From Scleroderma bovista (lineage: Eukaryota; Basidiomycota; Agaricomycetes; Boletales; Sclerodermataceae): 30,541 nt of DNA. The DNA lies in assembly GCA_037178675.1 (NCBI GenBank), contig JAYMGJ010000225.1:1-30541 (forward strand), given 5' to 3'. This document shows positions 11,404-21,675 of this stretch, one piece after another. The stretch's first letter is position 1; the number at the start of each line of letters is the position of its first letter. The translations under genes were made by a program, and so were the position numbers. The notes below the pieces were generated by a model. The model was not told where the DNA came from. It made no database searches and was given only the letters and a program-made list of their open reading frames with translations.

Positions 11404-12669
11404 ATGTCATTCAATAGCATGAACGACATCCAAGACAACTCAGTTGCTGTACCTGGACTATCTCAATCAGTCTCCTCATCAGAGAACTCGATACAACTAC
11501 CCAGTCCAAGGGAGGACTTCAAGTCTGCTCACTTCAATGCAAAACTCCCATCAGACGATGGTTCCAAGAAACAGACAGGTAATCATCCTCCTGGTTCAGG
11601 CCCCAACTTTAACCACTGAATGTTTTCTTAGTCGTCACTCCTCATTACTCGCGACTGCAATTACAGACTCAGACCCGATCTGTTTCTGTCAGGGACCGCT
11701 GAAAAGATAACAATGTGTTTGGGTGGCTGCTCCCTCAGATGAGGTGCATTCAACCCAGGGACTTCTGGAGGTCTGGCAAGGCTCCCAAGGACTAAGGAGA
11801 CTAAGAAACTAGAGAGTGGAAGGGTGGTTCAGTCACTCCAAGACTGAACTCAAAGATATACACTGAAGAGAAGGATCTTTTTTTTTTTTTTTTTTTTTTT
11901 GCACAGGAAAGAAGGATTTTGCTTAGTAAGCTAAGTACAAGCCTACATAGCTAAGGTAAGAGTCCAGTATCAGTACTACCAATCTACTCACCCAGAGACA
12001 GGACTGTCTCTACACCGCACAGTCGAAGCCCAGCAACGCATGTATAAACGCTATCATCCTTACTCACGAAAAGATGGGGCTACTCCACTGGAACTTCGCT
12101 TTTCAGCAAGGACAATAGGACTGTCATCTCACAATGGCATGACAATGCAAGATGTTGTTCAGGTATGTTGTGATGATCGGTTCAGCCGTTGAACTAACTC
12201 ATGTTTTCTGCCACAGGGCAGGGAACTTTTCATCAAAACTCTTTCTATGATCCCCGATAGGGTATTATTGAAAGCCTACCAATCCAAGCGAGCGGATCGT
12301 GACTGCATCGCACACCGTGTTGCCCTCGCATTGGCAGAAGTTGAATCAACCGAACGACACAAAGATTATCTGTCTGCTGTTCATGGGCAACATGAAGGAG
12401 AGCTTTCTGTCGCTAAGGCACAACTGGATATGCTCGAGGAACTATTGGATCGTCGTGGATTATCAGACATAGAGGATGACGGTGGATACCACCGTGCGGT
12501 ATATGCAGATGAACTTGTTGCACTGACCATTGCTGAAGGCCAAACTAATCAGATGAAAGAAGTCGTGGATTCACAGGCTAGCTGGTCAGATGATGATGAG
12601 TCCTCGGATGAGGATAGGAAACTCCTTTTCACGGGGCTCCTTTCATCTGATGATGACCCCAATTTCTAA
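11404..12669 (+). CDS. Unrecognised acidic protein gene, possible transposon cargo
   Basis: This gene is divergent from the transposase, 145 bp away. Likely coding pieces are 11404-11578, 11632-11701 (ending in TGA unless spliced), about 11996-12162 and 12217-12669; the first and last introns (11579-11631, 12163-12216) are good GT-AG pairs. The first piece is Ser/Asn/Gln-rich. The last is helical (leucine, glutamate and alanine rich, probably coiled coil) and ends in acidic Ser-Asp clusters (DDDESSDED, SSDDDPNF). The join between pieces two and three is unresolved because a stretch with a 23-base T run lies between them. I recognise no family. Its position between the Plavaka transposase and the next + strand gene suggests cargo of one element, which is inference only. 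Confidence 0.5.
11878..11900 (+). repeat. Poly-T run (23 bases) flanked by an 8 bp direct repeat
   Basis: Twenty-three uninterrupted T are flanked by AGAAGGAT at 11869-11876 and 11910-11917. The run lies between coding pieces of the unrecognised gene at 11404-12669 and may mark an A-tailed retroposed fragment on the - strand, or simply a homopolymer expansion in an intron. Confidence 0.8.
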
Positions 12670-12975
12670 GTTTGAGCACATGGTGAGTACCAATTCGTTC
12701 AGGTGATCATGATGAGTTCGCTGACCAAAATAGCCAGTATCACTGCACGGGATGATGGAATCCCGTCGAATTCATTGGACTATGAACTATGGGGAGACTG
12801 AATACGATAGGCCGATATTTTTGTGTATGCGCGCTGTATGCCGATAGCTGTTGTTTTGAATTTAAAGTTGCCTGTCTCGCAAGCCCCACTGGTGCCCACA
12901 CCTCCATCCATCCAGTGTGCAATACCACCACCAACTGTTTAGTACAGATTATACACCTTCGTACATCTGATCACG

Positions 12976-14327
12976 ATGCCAGAAGTTCGAGTAAGTCTGC
13001 CCACAGCTTGTCAAACTTCCACTGATAGATCATGTAGAAATATCCCCAACCGAAACGAAACGAACAACTTCTTGGTCTGAGCGGTGAAAGACCTCAAGAC
13101 CCTCGTTTGTTTTCAGAGCATCCACCCCAATTCAACCCCAATCCACCCTACTATAGCGGATATCCTTCATATGCGACGCAACTCGCTCATGGCGTGCAAA
13201 TTGCCCAAGGACTTGATAACGTAGTAACATCGCGCATGGCGATGGCCATCCAACCACGTCGTCCAGGGATTCAAAACGTGAATCGGTCTGGCGATTCCAG
13301 ATCAACGGTCATCTCTGTAAGTTCGACTAACACATCACTATTTTTATACACTAATCATATGAGCAGGCTGGCGAGGAGTCTCGGATTCGTCGCCCTCAAC
13401 GCGAAGCACGCGTAACACTCCCACCAACACCTCCGATCCTGGCTGCTATTGCTCCACCTACGATTACTGCCGTTCCCCCCCCCCATGGCTTTCCCCCCTG
13501 TCGTCACTCCCACTGCTGGCGCCTCTATCACTACAACTGCTGCTGTTGTTGCTCCTGCTGCCGAGGCTGCCACTACTCCTGCTGCCGCTCCCACCACTCC
13601 TGCTCCTTCCATCCTGGCTGAACTGTCAAAATCCGAAAAGAAGGATGTGATGTCGAGAGCTCGTATGCACATCTGTTCATTTATGGTTGCTGAGGAAGCA
13701 GTTCCCATGGATTCAGTGCGGGACAAGATGGTTGCACGGGCCATTCATATGGCATTAGAGTCGGTCGTCGGTCAGGCGCAAGTTGTGCAACCGTCATCTG
13801 CAAAGAAGGAGGTCATTGGGATGATGGCCGCCATGCGACGGGAACACAAGCAGTATGTGCTGTGCCATGTGAACAGCGAATTTAGCCTTCGCCTGGAACC
13901 AGGCTCCAAAGGCTCCGAAATTGAACACCGTGCCAAAAGAGTTCAAAGTCTTCTCAAAAACTTCAATTACCTTTGTGATCCACGGAACCCCAGCCATGAG
14001 TTTTTTTCCTCTTCGTTTTTTCAGAATTTCATGGTTGATATGTTGTTTCTTACCTCTATGAACCTGTGGAAATCTGTTCAAGGTAGCACACTTGATACAG
14101 TATTCAGGCTTGGTGGTGCAGCAATGGCTGCTACCTTGAAAGATTTTGGAAAAGGATACTACCATGAGATTGATTCTAGTTCAAATAGATGGCGAGGTGA
14201 TTACTTACAGGCTATTCAACTGATCTCTCATATGAGAGACAACCCGGCCAGAAGGGACTGGCTGGACGAGTTACAGAGACACATCATGGCACGGGGGCGC
14301 AGAGGTCTTCCACCCACAGACATTTAG
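12976..14327 (+). CDS. DUF6532-like protein with frameshift at a C10 run
   Basis: Exons are 12976-12990, 13038-13316 and 13367-14327, with 47 and 50 bp GT-AG introns in correct phase. The N-terminal half is Pro/Tyr/Arg-rich and then Ala/Pro/Thr-rich low complexity. The C-terminal half (from about 13617) is globular: SKSEKKDVMSRAR, a helical region, then HEFFSSSFFQNFMVDMLF and a TLDTVFRLGGAAMAATL helix followed by RGDYLQ and a final helix. This order resembles the DUF6532 family common in agaricomycetes. The upstream frame runs out because the C run at 13475-13484 has ten bases; nine would keep frame with the 13485-14327 part. Either this is a real frameshift (or a sequencing error), or the downstream part is translated on its own from ATG 13485. 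The family call is tentative. Confidence 0.55.
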
Positions 14328-15121
14328 ATTTATCTACGCTACGATACATTATCAGTGATCTAGCCGTCAGTTGATAGGATCTAAATCATGCACTAGCCCT
14401 ATTGCAGCAGCCAAAACAATGGTGAGGTGAGGGTTAGCTAAGGATTACATGACCAAAACGACACTAAATCAACCATTCCACTGCTAGTCTACATTTGGTG
14501 GCGAAATCCTAGGATATATCCTCGCTTGGCCTCGGCTGTGGCTTGTCGGTTTCTTGATGCAAGCGGTTTCGCTGCTTACGGCTCTGCACAGTCGCTTGTC
14601 GTAAGGTAAACCCTTGCCTGGGATGGGCCTTCCGCCGAGCGATGCCGATCACCTAATTTCACTCAACGAGTCACTGATCTCTAAGCTGTTTTCTTCCTAT
14701 CTGGTCGTCTTCTGTTCGCTCCTATAGATTCCTGCTCACGCTGATCTTTAACCATACATACTTGAAGAAGTGAACTCACCTTCATGCCGACAAGCAACCG
14801 TCAGAAAAAAAAATCCCTAGAGCAAATGGTCGTACTATCGTGGTTCTCCGGCCCTAAAATATGTAAGGGCGGCATACGAGATTAAGTGATATCAACTCAC
14901 TGGGGTCCACATCATAAAAGTTTGTGTAGTGTTCCGAAATCTGATGTGATGATCAAAGGCGGTTGATCTTATTTATGCAAACATCCTATGATCTATACGT
15001 CAGCGCATCTCGGGTAGTAACGGAAAGGAATGGAAGCATGGACAAGGCGTGTTTCGTCGCAACATACTCGGAACCACACGGGGTGAGCGGTTCTTTGGGA
15101 GGATTGATCGATGAAGGGAGG
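14328..15121. other. Non-coding stretch between DUF6532-like gene and LTR
   Basis: No gene is seen. A GCTTGTCGG / CCGACAAGC inverted pair occurs near 14538 and 14789. The right end of the Plavaka element could lie here, but I found no repeat matching the 6.0-6.6 kb side. Confidence 0.4.
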
Positions 15122-15223
15122 TGTTAGGGAATTATGTTGTTAGGGGCCAGATATTAGATCAACGTGTGTTGCATGCGGAGAAGAGAAGATAAATAAAGTG
15201 TGCCTTGAATCGGTACGTACTAA
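15122..15223 (+). mobile_element. Copia-type LTR, left part (interrupted by Harbinger)
   Basis: The sequence begins TGTTAGGGAATTATG, a common fungal LTR start, and includes an AGATAAATAAAG promoter-like stretch near 15187. It breaks at the TAA (15221-15223) into which the Harbinger element inserted, and resumes at 18872. Without the insert the LTR would be about 200 bp. No second LTR copy is present in the window. Confidence 0.55.
15221..15223. repeat. Harbinger target duplication TAA, left
   Basis: TAA precedes the left inverted repeat and matches the TAA at 18869-18871 after the right one. Confidence 0.9.
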
Positions 15224-15322
15224 GAGTCTGGCCGGGAGGGTTGCTACTAGGCTCTACGTCGCTTACTATTTCGCATAGCTTCGGCTAGAGTTGGGGCAGT
15301 GCCAATTAAGTTGAACTTCCGA
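15224..15322 (+). repeat. Left terminal inverted repeat (99 bp)
   Basis: This is an exact reverse complement of 18770-18868, read base by base. Identity stops at 15323, where the left continues ATCTCCGACC and the right diverges. Confidence 0.95.
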
Positions 15323-15387
15323 ATCTCCGACCAAACCTCAGACTGGCAGGCTACGGTGTCTGAATCTGACTGCCATTCTTGCCTCCC

Positions 15388-16736
15388 ATGCTGGTCTTAC
15401 GGCCAGAGCAGCGACTACGCCTCATCCAGTACATGTCATTACTTCTCAGCATCATCATCTGTGCTACTGCAAGCATCGCCTCCGAATCTGCAGCTCGTCC
15501 GCCCCGCAGGGACCCAGAACCATACCACACCTCCATCTTGTCCGGTGAAGGATGGGTACTGGAGTTGCTAACTGGCCATCCAGACCGCATCAAAAATGAA
15601 CTCGGGATGTCCGCTGACCTTTTCAATGAGCTTATCACAATTCTCAGAAACCGTGACCACGTCAATTCAAGATTTGTTTCCTTAGAAGAGCAACTCGCAA
15701 TTTTTCTGTATACTTGCGTCACTGGGTTGCCTGTGAGGCATGTAGGAGAGCGTTTTCAACGGTCAAATGACACCATTTCACGGTAAGTGATCGTTATTTG
15801 GATGATGGAGATGATGGAGACTGACAACATTACCAGCTATTTCCGCAAGATGGTCGAGACGTTGTCTGAGCCACCTATCTACACCATGTTTGTCAAGCCG
15901 CCTGGCATTGACCCCCTTTCCCCCAAGATACGACTCAACCGCAAACTCTACCCCTACTTTAAGGATGCCATTGGAGCCATTGATGGCAGCCACATTCCTA
16001 TTGCACCACCAGCTCGTCTTGCCTCCGCCTACCGAAACCGCAAAGGTTTCATTTCACAAAATTGTCTCTTTGCGTGCGACTTCGATCTCCGTTTCACCTA
16101 TGCACTTATGGGATGGGAGGGGTCCGCTTCGGATGCTCGCATTTTTGGTGACGCTTGTATGCGGAACCTGGAAATTCCGGAGGGCCAATACCTTCTTGGT
16201 GACCTTGGATTTCCTTCCAAAGCATCTCTTCTTGTCCCTTATCGTGGGGTACGCTATCACTTGGCTGAGTGGGGACGGGCGAATCTACGGTGAGCTAGCC
16301 CTTCCCTTTCTGGTGTTCATTAACAAAGTACAGGCCTACCGATCAACGGGAACTGTTCAATCTGCGCCATGCATCCGCACGCAATGTGATCGAACGTGCA
16401 TTTGGTGTACTCAAGAAGCGATTTCGAATCCTCCTCCTGCCGACCCGTTACCCCCTCGATATCCAAGCACGCATTCCTGTAGCACTTTGCGTCGTCCACA
16501 ACTTCATCATGTTGCACCATCCAAGCGACCAACCGATCCATGATGATGATGATCCAATGGGTGGTCCCAATGAAGGTGATGGCAGTGGGGATGAGGGTGA
16601 GGACGAGGACGAGGACGATGGAGATGTGAGCATGCGCGATCGGATTGCACGTCAGATGTGGGACGATTATGTTGAATTGTTGCATGCTCGAGGACTTGGT
16701 GTAAATAATGGCATTGATGCCGATGATAACATGTAG
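15388..16736 (+). CDS. PIF/Harbinger transposase (DDE superfamily endonuclease)
   Basis: Exons 15388-15782, 15837-16289 and 16334-16736 join with 54 and 44 bp GT-AG introns into an uninterrupted 416 aa frame. The product cuts and re-joins the element's ends together with its Myb-like partner. Catalytic residues are visible: D181 in AIGAIDGSHIP, D231 in GWEGSASDARIF and E303 in the RHASARNVIERAFGVLKKRF block. The N-terminal part contains the helical LPVRHVGERFQRSNDTISRYF segment typical of DDE_Tnp_4 proteins. The C-terminus ends in an acidic tail (DDDDP, GEDEDEDDGD). The start is the first ATG in this frame, 66 bp inside the inverted repeat. Length and motifs fit a functional transposase; activity is inferred. 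Confidence 0.93.
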
Positions 16737-16827
16737 TTGCTACATTACACAAATACATGTTTTCGACATAGTACATGGAATTTCGACAAGCAACAACGAA
16801 AACAACATGAAATGTAGCGCTGACAGA

Positions 16828-18536
16828 CTAAGACTCATGACTATAGTTGGCATATGGGTCCATTTCAGCATGCCCCACACCACTCATCCCTGCTGAGTAT
16901 CCCCCATCAGAATTGGATCCCACACTAAGCAAAGGAGGATCAGAAAAAGAGCCGGGCGACGATGTTGCGGCATCTGTGAGAGGCAAATTACCCCATAGAG
17001 TGTCCAAGTCAACAGCAGAGGCCGGGGTAACAAATGAAGAACTTGATGCGAAGGGGGGAGTCGATGACGATACAGGCATGGAGTTTGATGGCAACAGATG
17101 GTAGTGGTTCCGGTACCAAGCCACAGCTACACCGTGACGTACCGCAGGATCATCTAGGTTGGCAAACATCTGACAAAATGTATGATTATGGAGAAATTCC
17201 AGAACCAGAGCGCTACGAATGGTTGAAGGAAGATCGACATCATGGTTGATATGAGCAGTGGCCAGCGCGATGTATGGCGGAGGCGAATGTTGAGGTAGGG
17301 CCTGGGGTGGAGTCTCAGGCAAGGCCTGGGCAGAAGTCGCAGACTGTGGCATAGCAAGAAGGGATTGGAAGCTGAGCATACAGTCCGTTGCACGGTTGAT
17401 TGCGCCCGTCATGGTCGTCATGGCAGCAGCATCTGCCATAGCAGACGGTGTGCCGGTTGTTTTCGAACGTTTACTAGGACGCGATGAAACAGCGGAAGGG
17501 GCTCGGTGGGATGCAGCAGGAGTCCTAGCTCAACTGCTGGGTTTCGAAATCTTAGCAGCCGATGATATAAGTGTCATGTGAGTAGAGGACAAGCGGGGCA
17601 GCATAATGTCAGAAAAAAGGGTGTGACTTCCACTTCCCGACGTAAAGTCGGGGGAATGCGTGAGCGAGGGAGACGATGCCCGATTCAATTGCGAGATAGT
17701 TGACATAGCATCGGAAGTTGCTGTCATCCTGGTCAGAGGGTCGGGTGACATAATGTGACCACCGAGTTCAAGTAGCCCAGTCAAATCCAACTCGTTACCG
17801 AACTGCATAGCATTCCCGAGAATCGATTGGGGGCCATAAAGTTCAGCGTTATCAGTCAGCCCTGCCGGGATGTCTTCGCCTGCATCTTCATACACAGACG
17901 AAGTCGATGTGGCAACCTCTGTCCCAGTCTGCTCCAGATTGTGTCGTGACCCTGTGGTGTATGACCCACGACCCTCAGCGCCAGCTGGTTCACCTGCACA
18001 GATCTCCTTCATCTTCAGGTAGAACGGGAATCCCTTGTTACGAAAACGAGACATCTCTGTACTCTGAATTCGAATGAGTATAAGAACACGTTGGACATTA
18101 GTGCCACGTACTTCACTGCCAGAAAGTGTTGCAAGATATTGTGTCCATCTCAAAACTTCATCCTGTGACTCGTCATCGATATTTGCACCATGCGTCATAC
18201 TCCAGCTACCTCCTCCAGAACTATTGGTATACCTTTCTATAGCCCTGTAAGCTGCCTTGAGCTACGCAAATAAATATATTGGTCAGTGGATAGTCTAGGT
18301 CAAACAAAGCAACATACTGAATTGTATTTGGTTTGGTAAGACGAAGCTAGCCTACCAGTACCCAGTTGTCTGGCCACCAGGTTGAATGTCATGAGCGTGA
18401 AACTGGAGGATTGGCCCATCTTCGGCTTTTGCTCAATAAGAATATTAAGCATGTTGAAGACTTCGTCGTTCGAGAAATTTTGCCGTGGGATCCTAGGTGG
18501 TCGACCAGGCTGCGATGATTGTTGATGTTGCATCAT
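16828..18536 (-). CDS. Myb/SANT-like Harbinger partner protein, with one in-frame TGA
   Basis: Read on -, exons are 18536-18318, 18261-18112 and 18063-16828, with 56 and 48 bp GT-AG introns. The N-terminal part has the Myb/SANT-like pattern: FSNDEVFNMLNILIEQKP, YQTKYNSLKAAYRAIERY, a GGGSW turn, GANIDDESQDEVLRWTQYLA, then FRNKGFPFYLKMKEIC. Proteins of this kind bind the subterminal DNA and bring the transposase to the nucleus and target. The rest is Ser/Thr/Pro-rich and disordered. A TGA at 17532-17530 interrupts the frame about two fifths along the third exon; the same frame is open on both sides. It could be a nonsense mutation or lie in a small intron that I cannot place. The first methionine is uncertain; the frame is open upstream of 18536. 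Confidence 0.75.
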
Positions 18537-18769
18537 TTGTAGGGCTTTGATACCGCACAGGACAACGAATGAAGAGAAACCAAGTAAGAAACTGTGAAGA
18601 GTGGGATGATTGAGATGCGTGTGGTGGTTTGAGGGCATGTTGGATGCTACAAGTCGTGGTGGAAAGTGAATATTTGGAACTCCGCAATATCCCTTATGTG
18701 AAGGCCCAGACTCTCCGCGAGTCCTGGGGTCTTTGCTCATCTGAGCTGGTCGGAGGTTCAAATTCAAAG

Positions 18770-18868
18770 TCGGAAGTTCAACTTAATTGGCACTGCCCCA
18801 ACTCTAGCCGAAGCTATGCGAAATAGTAAGCGACGTAGAGCCTAGTAGCAACCCTCCCGGCCAGACTC
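18770..18868 (-). repeat. Right terminal inverted repeat (99 bp)
   Basis: Exact inverted copy of 15224-15322, ending ...GGCCAGACTC just before the TAA duplication. Confidence 0.95.
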
Positions 18869-18871
18869 TAA
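18869..18871. repeat. Harbinger target duplication TAA, right
   Basis: Second copy of the 3 bp target site. The LTR sequence continues directly after it. Confidence 0.9.
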
Positions 18872-18967
18872 TAGTAACCGTCCGTCCCCGAGTCGGAGGA
18901 AAACGAGGGAGAACGACCATTTCCGATCCGGGAGCGGAGACTCCAAACTGCAATGAACCATCATTCA
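18872..18967 (+). mobile_element. Copia-type LTR, right part
   Basis: Continuation of the LTR begun at 15122. It ends with ...CATCATTCA, the expected terminal CA, one base before a tRNA primer-binding site. It is rich in CGGAG and GAGTCGG motifs and has no coding content. Confidence 0.55.
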
Positions 18968-18968
18968 A

Positions 18969-18980
18969 TGGTATCAGAGC
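18969..18980 (+). other. Retrotransposon primer-binding site (initiator Met-tRNA)
   Basis: TGGTATCAGAGC is the widely used complement of the 3' end of initiator methionyl-tRNA, found just inside the 5' LTR of Copia-type elements. It begins one base after the LTR's CA end, as expected. No gag or pol frame follows, so the retrotransposon is truncated. Confidence 0.8.
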
Positions 18981-19788
18981 TTGTGCTATGCGGGGTTATG
19001 ACAAGGGGGGTCTTGCAATTGATACTCTCTGTGCACACCCGCGAGACTCTCTAACTCAACGAATTTACCAATACTTGTCGCTATCACTCTAGGGCCCCCA
19101 CTGTCTGAAGGAAAAACAGTCTATTCATCCTAAACTCAGGAGTATTTGGTACTGACCGCACACCTTTCTAATTTGATTCAATGATCTAGCACATGGATTT
19201 TACTTGTAACGTCGACGTAGAACAACTGTCAGCGAGTTCTATTCAGGGGAAACGTACTATGTAAGTTGGAAATCGATGAAGTAAGCGAAATGAAGTCCGT
19301 GCTCGTGGGCGGTACACTGATCATGTCAAATTGAATACCCCCACATACCCGCGCGGGTCAACCATACTCATGATGAACTCTAGATATATACGAGAAGGTA
19401 CAAAGTGCCTTGAGGCACATCTAAGTAGGGTAAAGTCTTGAGAATGTGGCGGTCGGAGACGGTGAGCAGAGAGGCGAAATGACTGGGAGTACATAGGACA
19501 ATAGGCATGAGGTATTAATGTGACAAGGAGAATTGCCTAGGAAAGTCTAGTTCAAATGTTTTGAACTGCCAACGTCGGTGTCGTAGTATAGTCGTTGCCC
19601 GTGGGAGTCGGACGAGAGCCTGATCGAAATCCTGGCCATACCTATTTGCAATGCAGCTTTAGTACAATCCACCCTGCACAAATCCAAATCTCGCCCGGAA
19701 CGCATTAACATACCTCGTGTACTCACCTCTCTAGGTGCTACATAACCCCAATGAAGTTCCACACTCATCCCTCATGCGACCTTGGACG
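18981..19788. other. Truncated retrotransposon leader and upstream region of kinase-like gene C
   Basis: The first part is probably the untranslated leader of the Copia element. I see no gag frame. A small palindrome (GTGCCTTGAGGCAC) lies near 19407. The boundary between element remnant and host DNA is not visible. Confidence 0.4.
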
Positions 19789-20886
19789 ATGGCTTTCTCT
19801 CTCGCCCAAGTTGCTCAACATGTCCCACATCTCGATGGTTGGGTCAATCCGGACGAGACTATTCCCTTACTCGTAGACGGGGATTTCGTCATATGTAGAG
19901 GTTCATTGAACCCAACAGGGAAGATTATCGCGATAAAATCCCACCGTTTGTCTAGAGATTACGAGGAGACGGAGGTAATGTCATCTTTCGTTTTCGCTGT
20001 TCTTGGGTCTCACATCTATGTAGCCCGTTCTCCACCGAACCCTCATCTGGTCACTACTCCGTCATGAGAACATTATCCCACTCTTTGGGGTTGCGACCAT
20101 TGACGACCGATTGTCGACAGTGACGGAATTGATGGTCAGGGGAGATGCAAACAATTATGTGCAGGACCCACAGGTTGATCCCAGACCCCTTGTGCGTCAA
20201 ACCATGGGACGTTGTCAGAATATCAACGATACTAATCTTGTTCCCAGCTTCTTGGGATCGCATGCGGGTTACATTACCTGCATGACCATCCACTGGGACC
20301 CATGTATCACGGGGACGTGAGAGGTGTAAGTTTTCTCACTTTGAATATACTATCGCTACACACTAACCTATTTTTCAGTGCAACGTCACCGTTGCTGGCG
20401 ACGGGCGCGCGTTGCTTACCGGGTTTGAATGTTTATTCATCTCCAACCCTTCATTTGATATGCCTCTTTCTCCCATTGTTGGCGCCCTGCGTTGGATGGC
20501 CCCAGAAGGTATTGATGGAGGCAGGGCCACTGCAGAGAGGGATGTATGGGCATTCGCAATGACAGCGCTGGTATGTCTCTCCAAGGCCTTGCTATCTTTC
20601 ATACAACCACCTCTCCCATAGGAGCTGTTCACCGGCGAAGTGCCCTTTTCACACATAGCGCCCAGAAATGGACTCATTATCCACATCTTACTAGGAAGAA
20701 AACCAGATCGCCCCACTCGCATGAGTGATAGGTGGTGGAACCTCTGCACCTCTTGCTGGGAATTTGATCCAGAACTGCGTCCTAACATGGTGACTATTGT
20801 CTCAAAAGTCGAAGAGGCAAGTTGGTGTATTAACAGTTCATTGTGTCCGTAGTTAACGAGTGTTGCAGATGCTAACGAAAACGTGA
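19789..20886 (+). CDS. Kinase-like protein C (predicted pseudokinase, GFE for DFG)
   Basis: Exons are 19789-19974, 20024-20191, 20248-20325, 20379-20570 and 20622-20816, then either 20869-20886 (using a GC donor at 20817) or read-through to a TAG ending at 20852. Introns are 49-56 bp and phases agree. The protein keeps the beta-3 lysine (AIKS) and the catalytic-loop aspartate (YHGDVRGCNV). The alpha-C glutamate position is arginine (LHRTLIW) and DFG is replaced by GFE (LTGFECL). LRWMAPEGI, VWAFAMTALELFTGE and the WWNLCTSCWEFDP signature remain. Loss of both the metal-binding aspartate and the salt-bridge glutamate with an otherwise open frame points to a pseudokinase, perhaps a scaffold or allosteric partner. 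It is closest to copy D. The start was chosen by alignment of FSLAQV with SLEQV and TLSQV in A and B. Confidence 0.75.
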
Positions 20887-21675
20887 CCACAGGCTGGCTC
20901 ATATTCTCGCTAGATGCGAGAACTTTGACTCTGAGAAGGGCATGGACCCTTGGTGTGGCGACCGTTCAGGGTCGTTGGCGTCACCACAGCAAGTCTCTAA
21001 GAGACTTGCAGTTTTCTTTCATCCCTGTTTCATATTCGTGATTGTCATCTTCTACATCATAGGCTTGTGATTCTGAGAATCACTATATAGTCACTGTGTA
21101 TCTAGACAGATTTTTCACTCTCAGAGTATCTGGTGAACTCTATGAGCCCAAAGTCAAGTCGAAATGATCAACCACCAGCCTTTATCTGGGATGAACATGT
21201 CACGGTGGGCGTCTACTTGTTTGTCTCTTCTGCACGTCTCATAGGTGACCTCGGTAGAGTTTGAGTCTGTTGACGAGGTGGTTGATCCGCCGGTGAAGAG
21301 GTGTCGGAGTTGTGGCGGGATGACGTAATAACAAGGATCAGATCGAGGACTTCTGACACAAACCGATGAGAACATAAAGAGAGATGGGGCCACAGAAAAC
21401 CCACCGCATCACCCTCAGTAAAACTGGCCATCAGACAGAGCTTGTCGAACTCGCCCCCGATACCACGCATTTTCAACAGGAGAAAATATTATCGAGCGAC
21501 TTATCCCACTTCCAGAAAAACGAGCACGCCACGGACTGGATCCAAGCAGGACTGGGAATTCGTGTCGACATCATTGACACGACTGACACAGCGTTTCCGG
21601 GTCTGCCCGCATGGTAATATAAAGTGCTGCGGTCTTTCCACCTTAGCCCCTAGCACGCCATCAACCAAACCCACC
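20887..21675. other. Intergenic, with carbonic anhydrase promoter
   Basis: No gene is seen between 20887 and about 21600. Short frames here show no domain. The last 60 bases are the promoter and leader of the carbonic anhydrase gene. Confidence 0.5.
21618..21624 (+). promoter_or_regulatory. TATA box of the carbonic anhydrase gene
   Basis: TATAAAG lies 58 bp upstream of the carbonic anhydrase ATG, followed by a C-rich leader (TTTCCACC, CCACCATG context). Placement and sequence fit a core promoter. Confidence 0.6.

Larger units (their letters stand above)
15224..18868. mobile_element. Complete PIF/Harbinger DNA transposon (3645 bp)
   Basis: The ends are perfect 99 bp inverted repeats (15224-15322 and 18770-18868), starting GAGTCTGGCCGGGAGGG. 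They are flanked by a TAA direct repeat at 15221-15223 and 18869-18871, the 3 bp TWA duplication typical of PIF/Harbinger. Inside are the two genes expected of the superfamily, a DDE transposase on + and a Myb/SANT-like partner on -, converging with about 90 bp between their stops. The absence of any mismatch in the inverted repeats points to recent insertion. Confidence 0.95.

Noticed and set aside
6899..14928. CACTAC... and GTAGTG motifs tested as CACTA-type ends of the Plavaka element
   Set aside because: Sequence beyond the first six bases does not match as an inverted repeat, and the left motif lies inside the transposase insertion, so it cannot be the element's end.
15890..16543. A 217-codon + frame overlapping the Harbinger transposase
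   Set aside because: It is the +1 shadow of the transposase exons. The spliced frame carries the DDE residues; this one has no domain.
18749..18765. GGTTCAAATTC resembling a tRNA B box
   Set aside because: No A box or cloverleaf can be folded around it. It lies next to the Harbinger inverted repeat and is probably chance.
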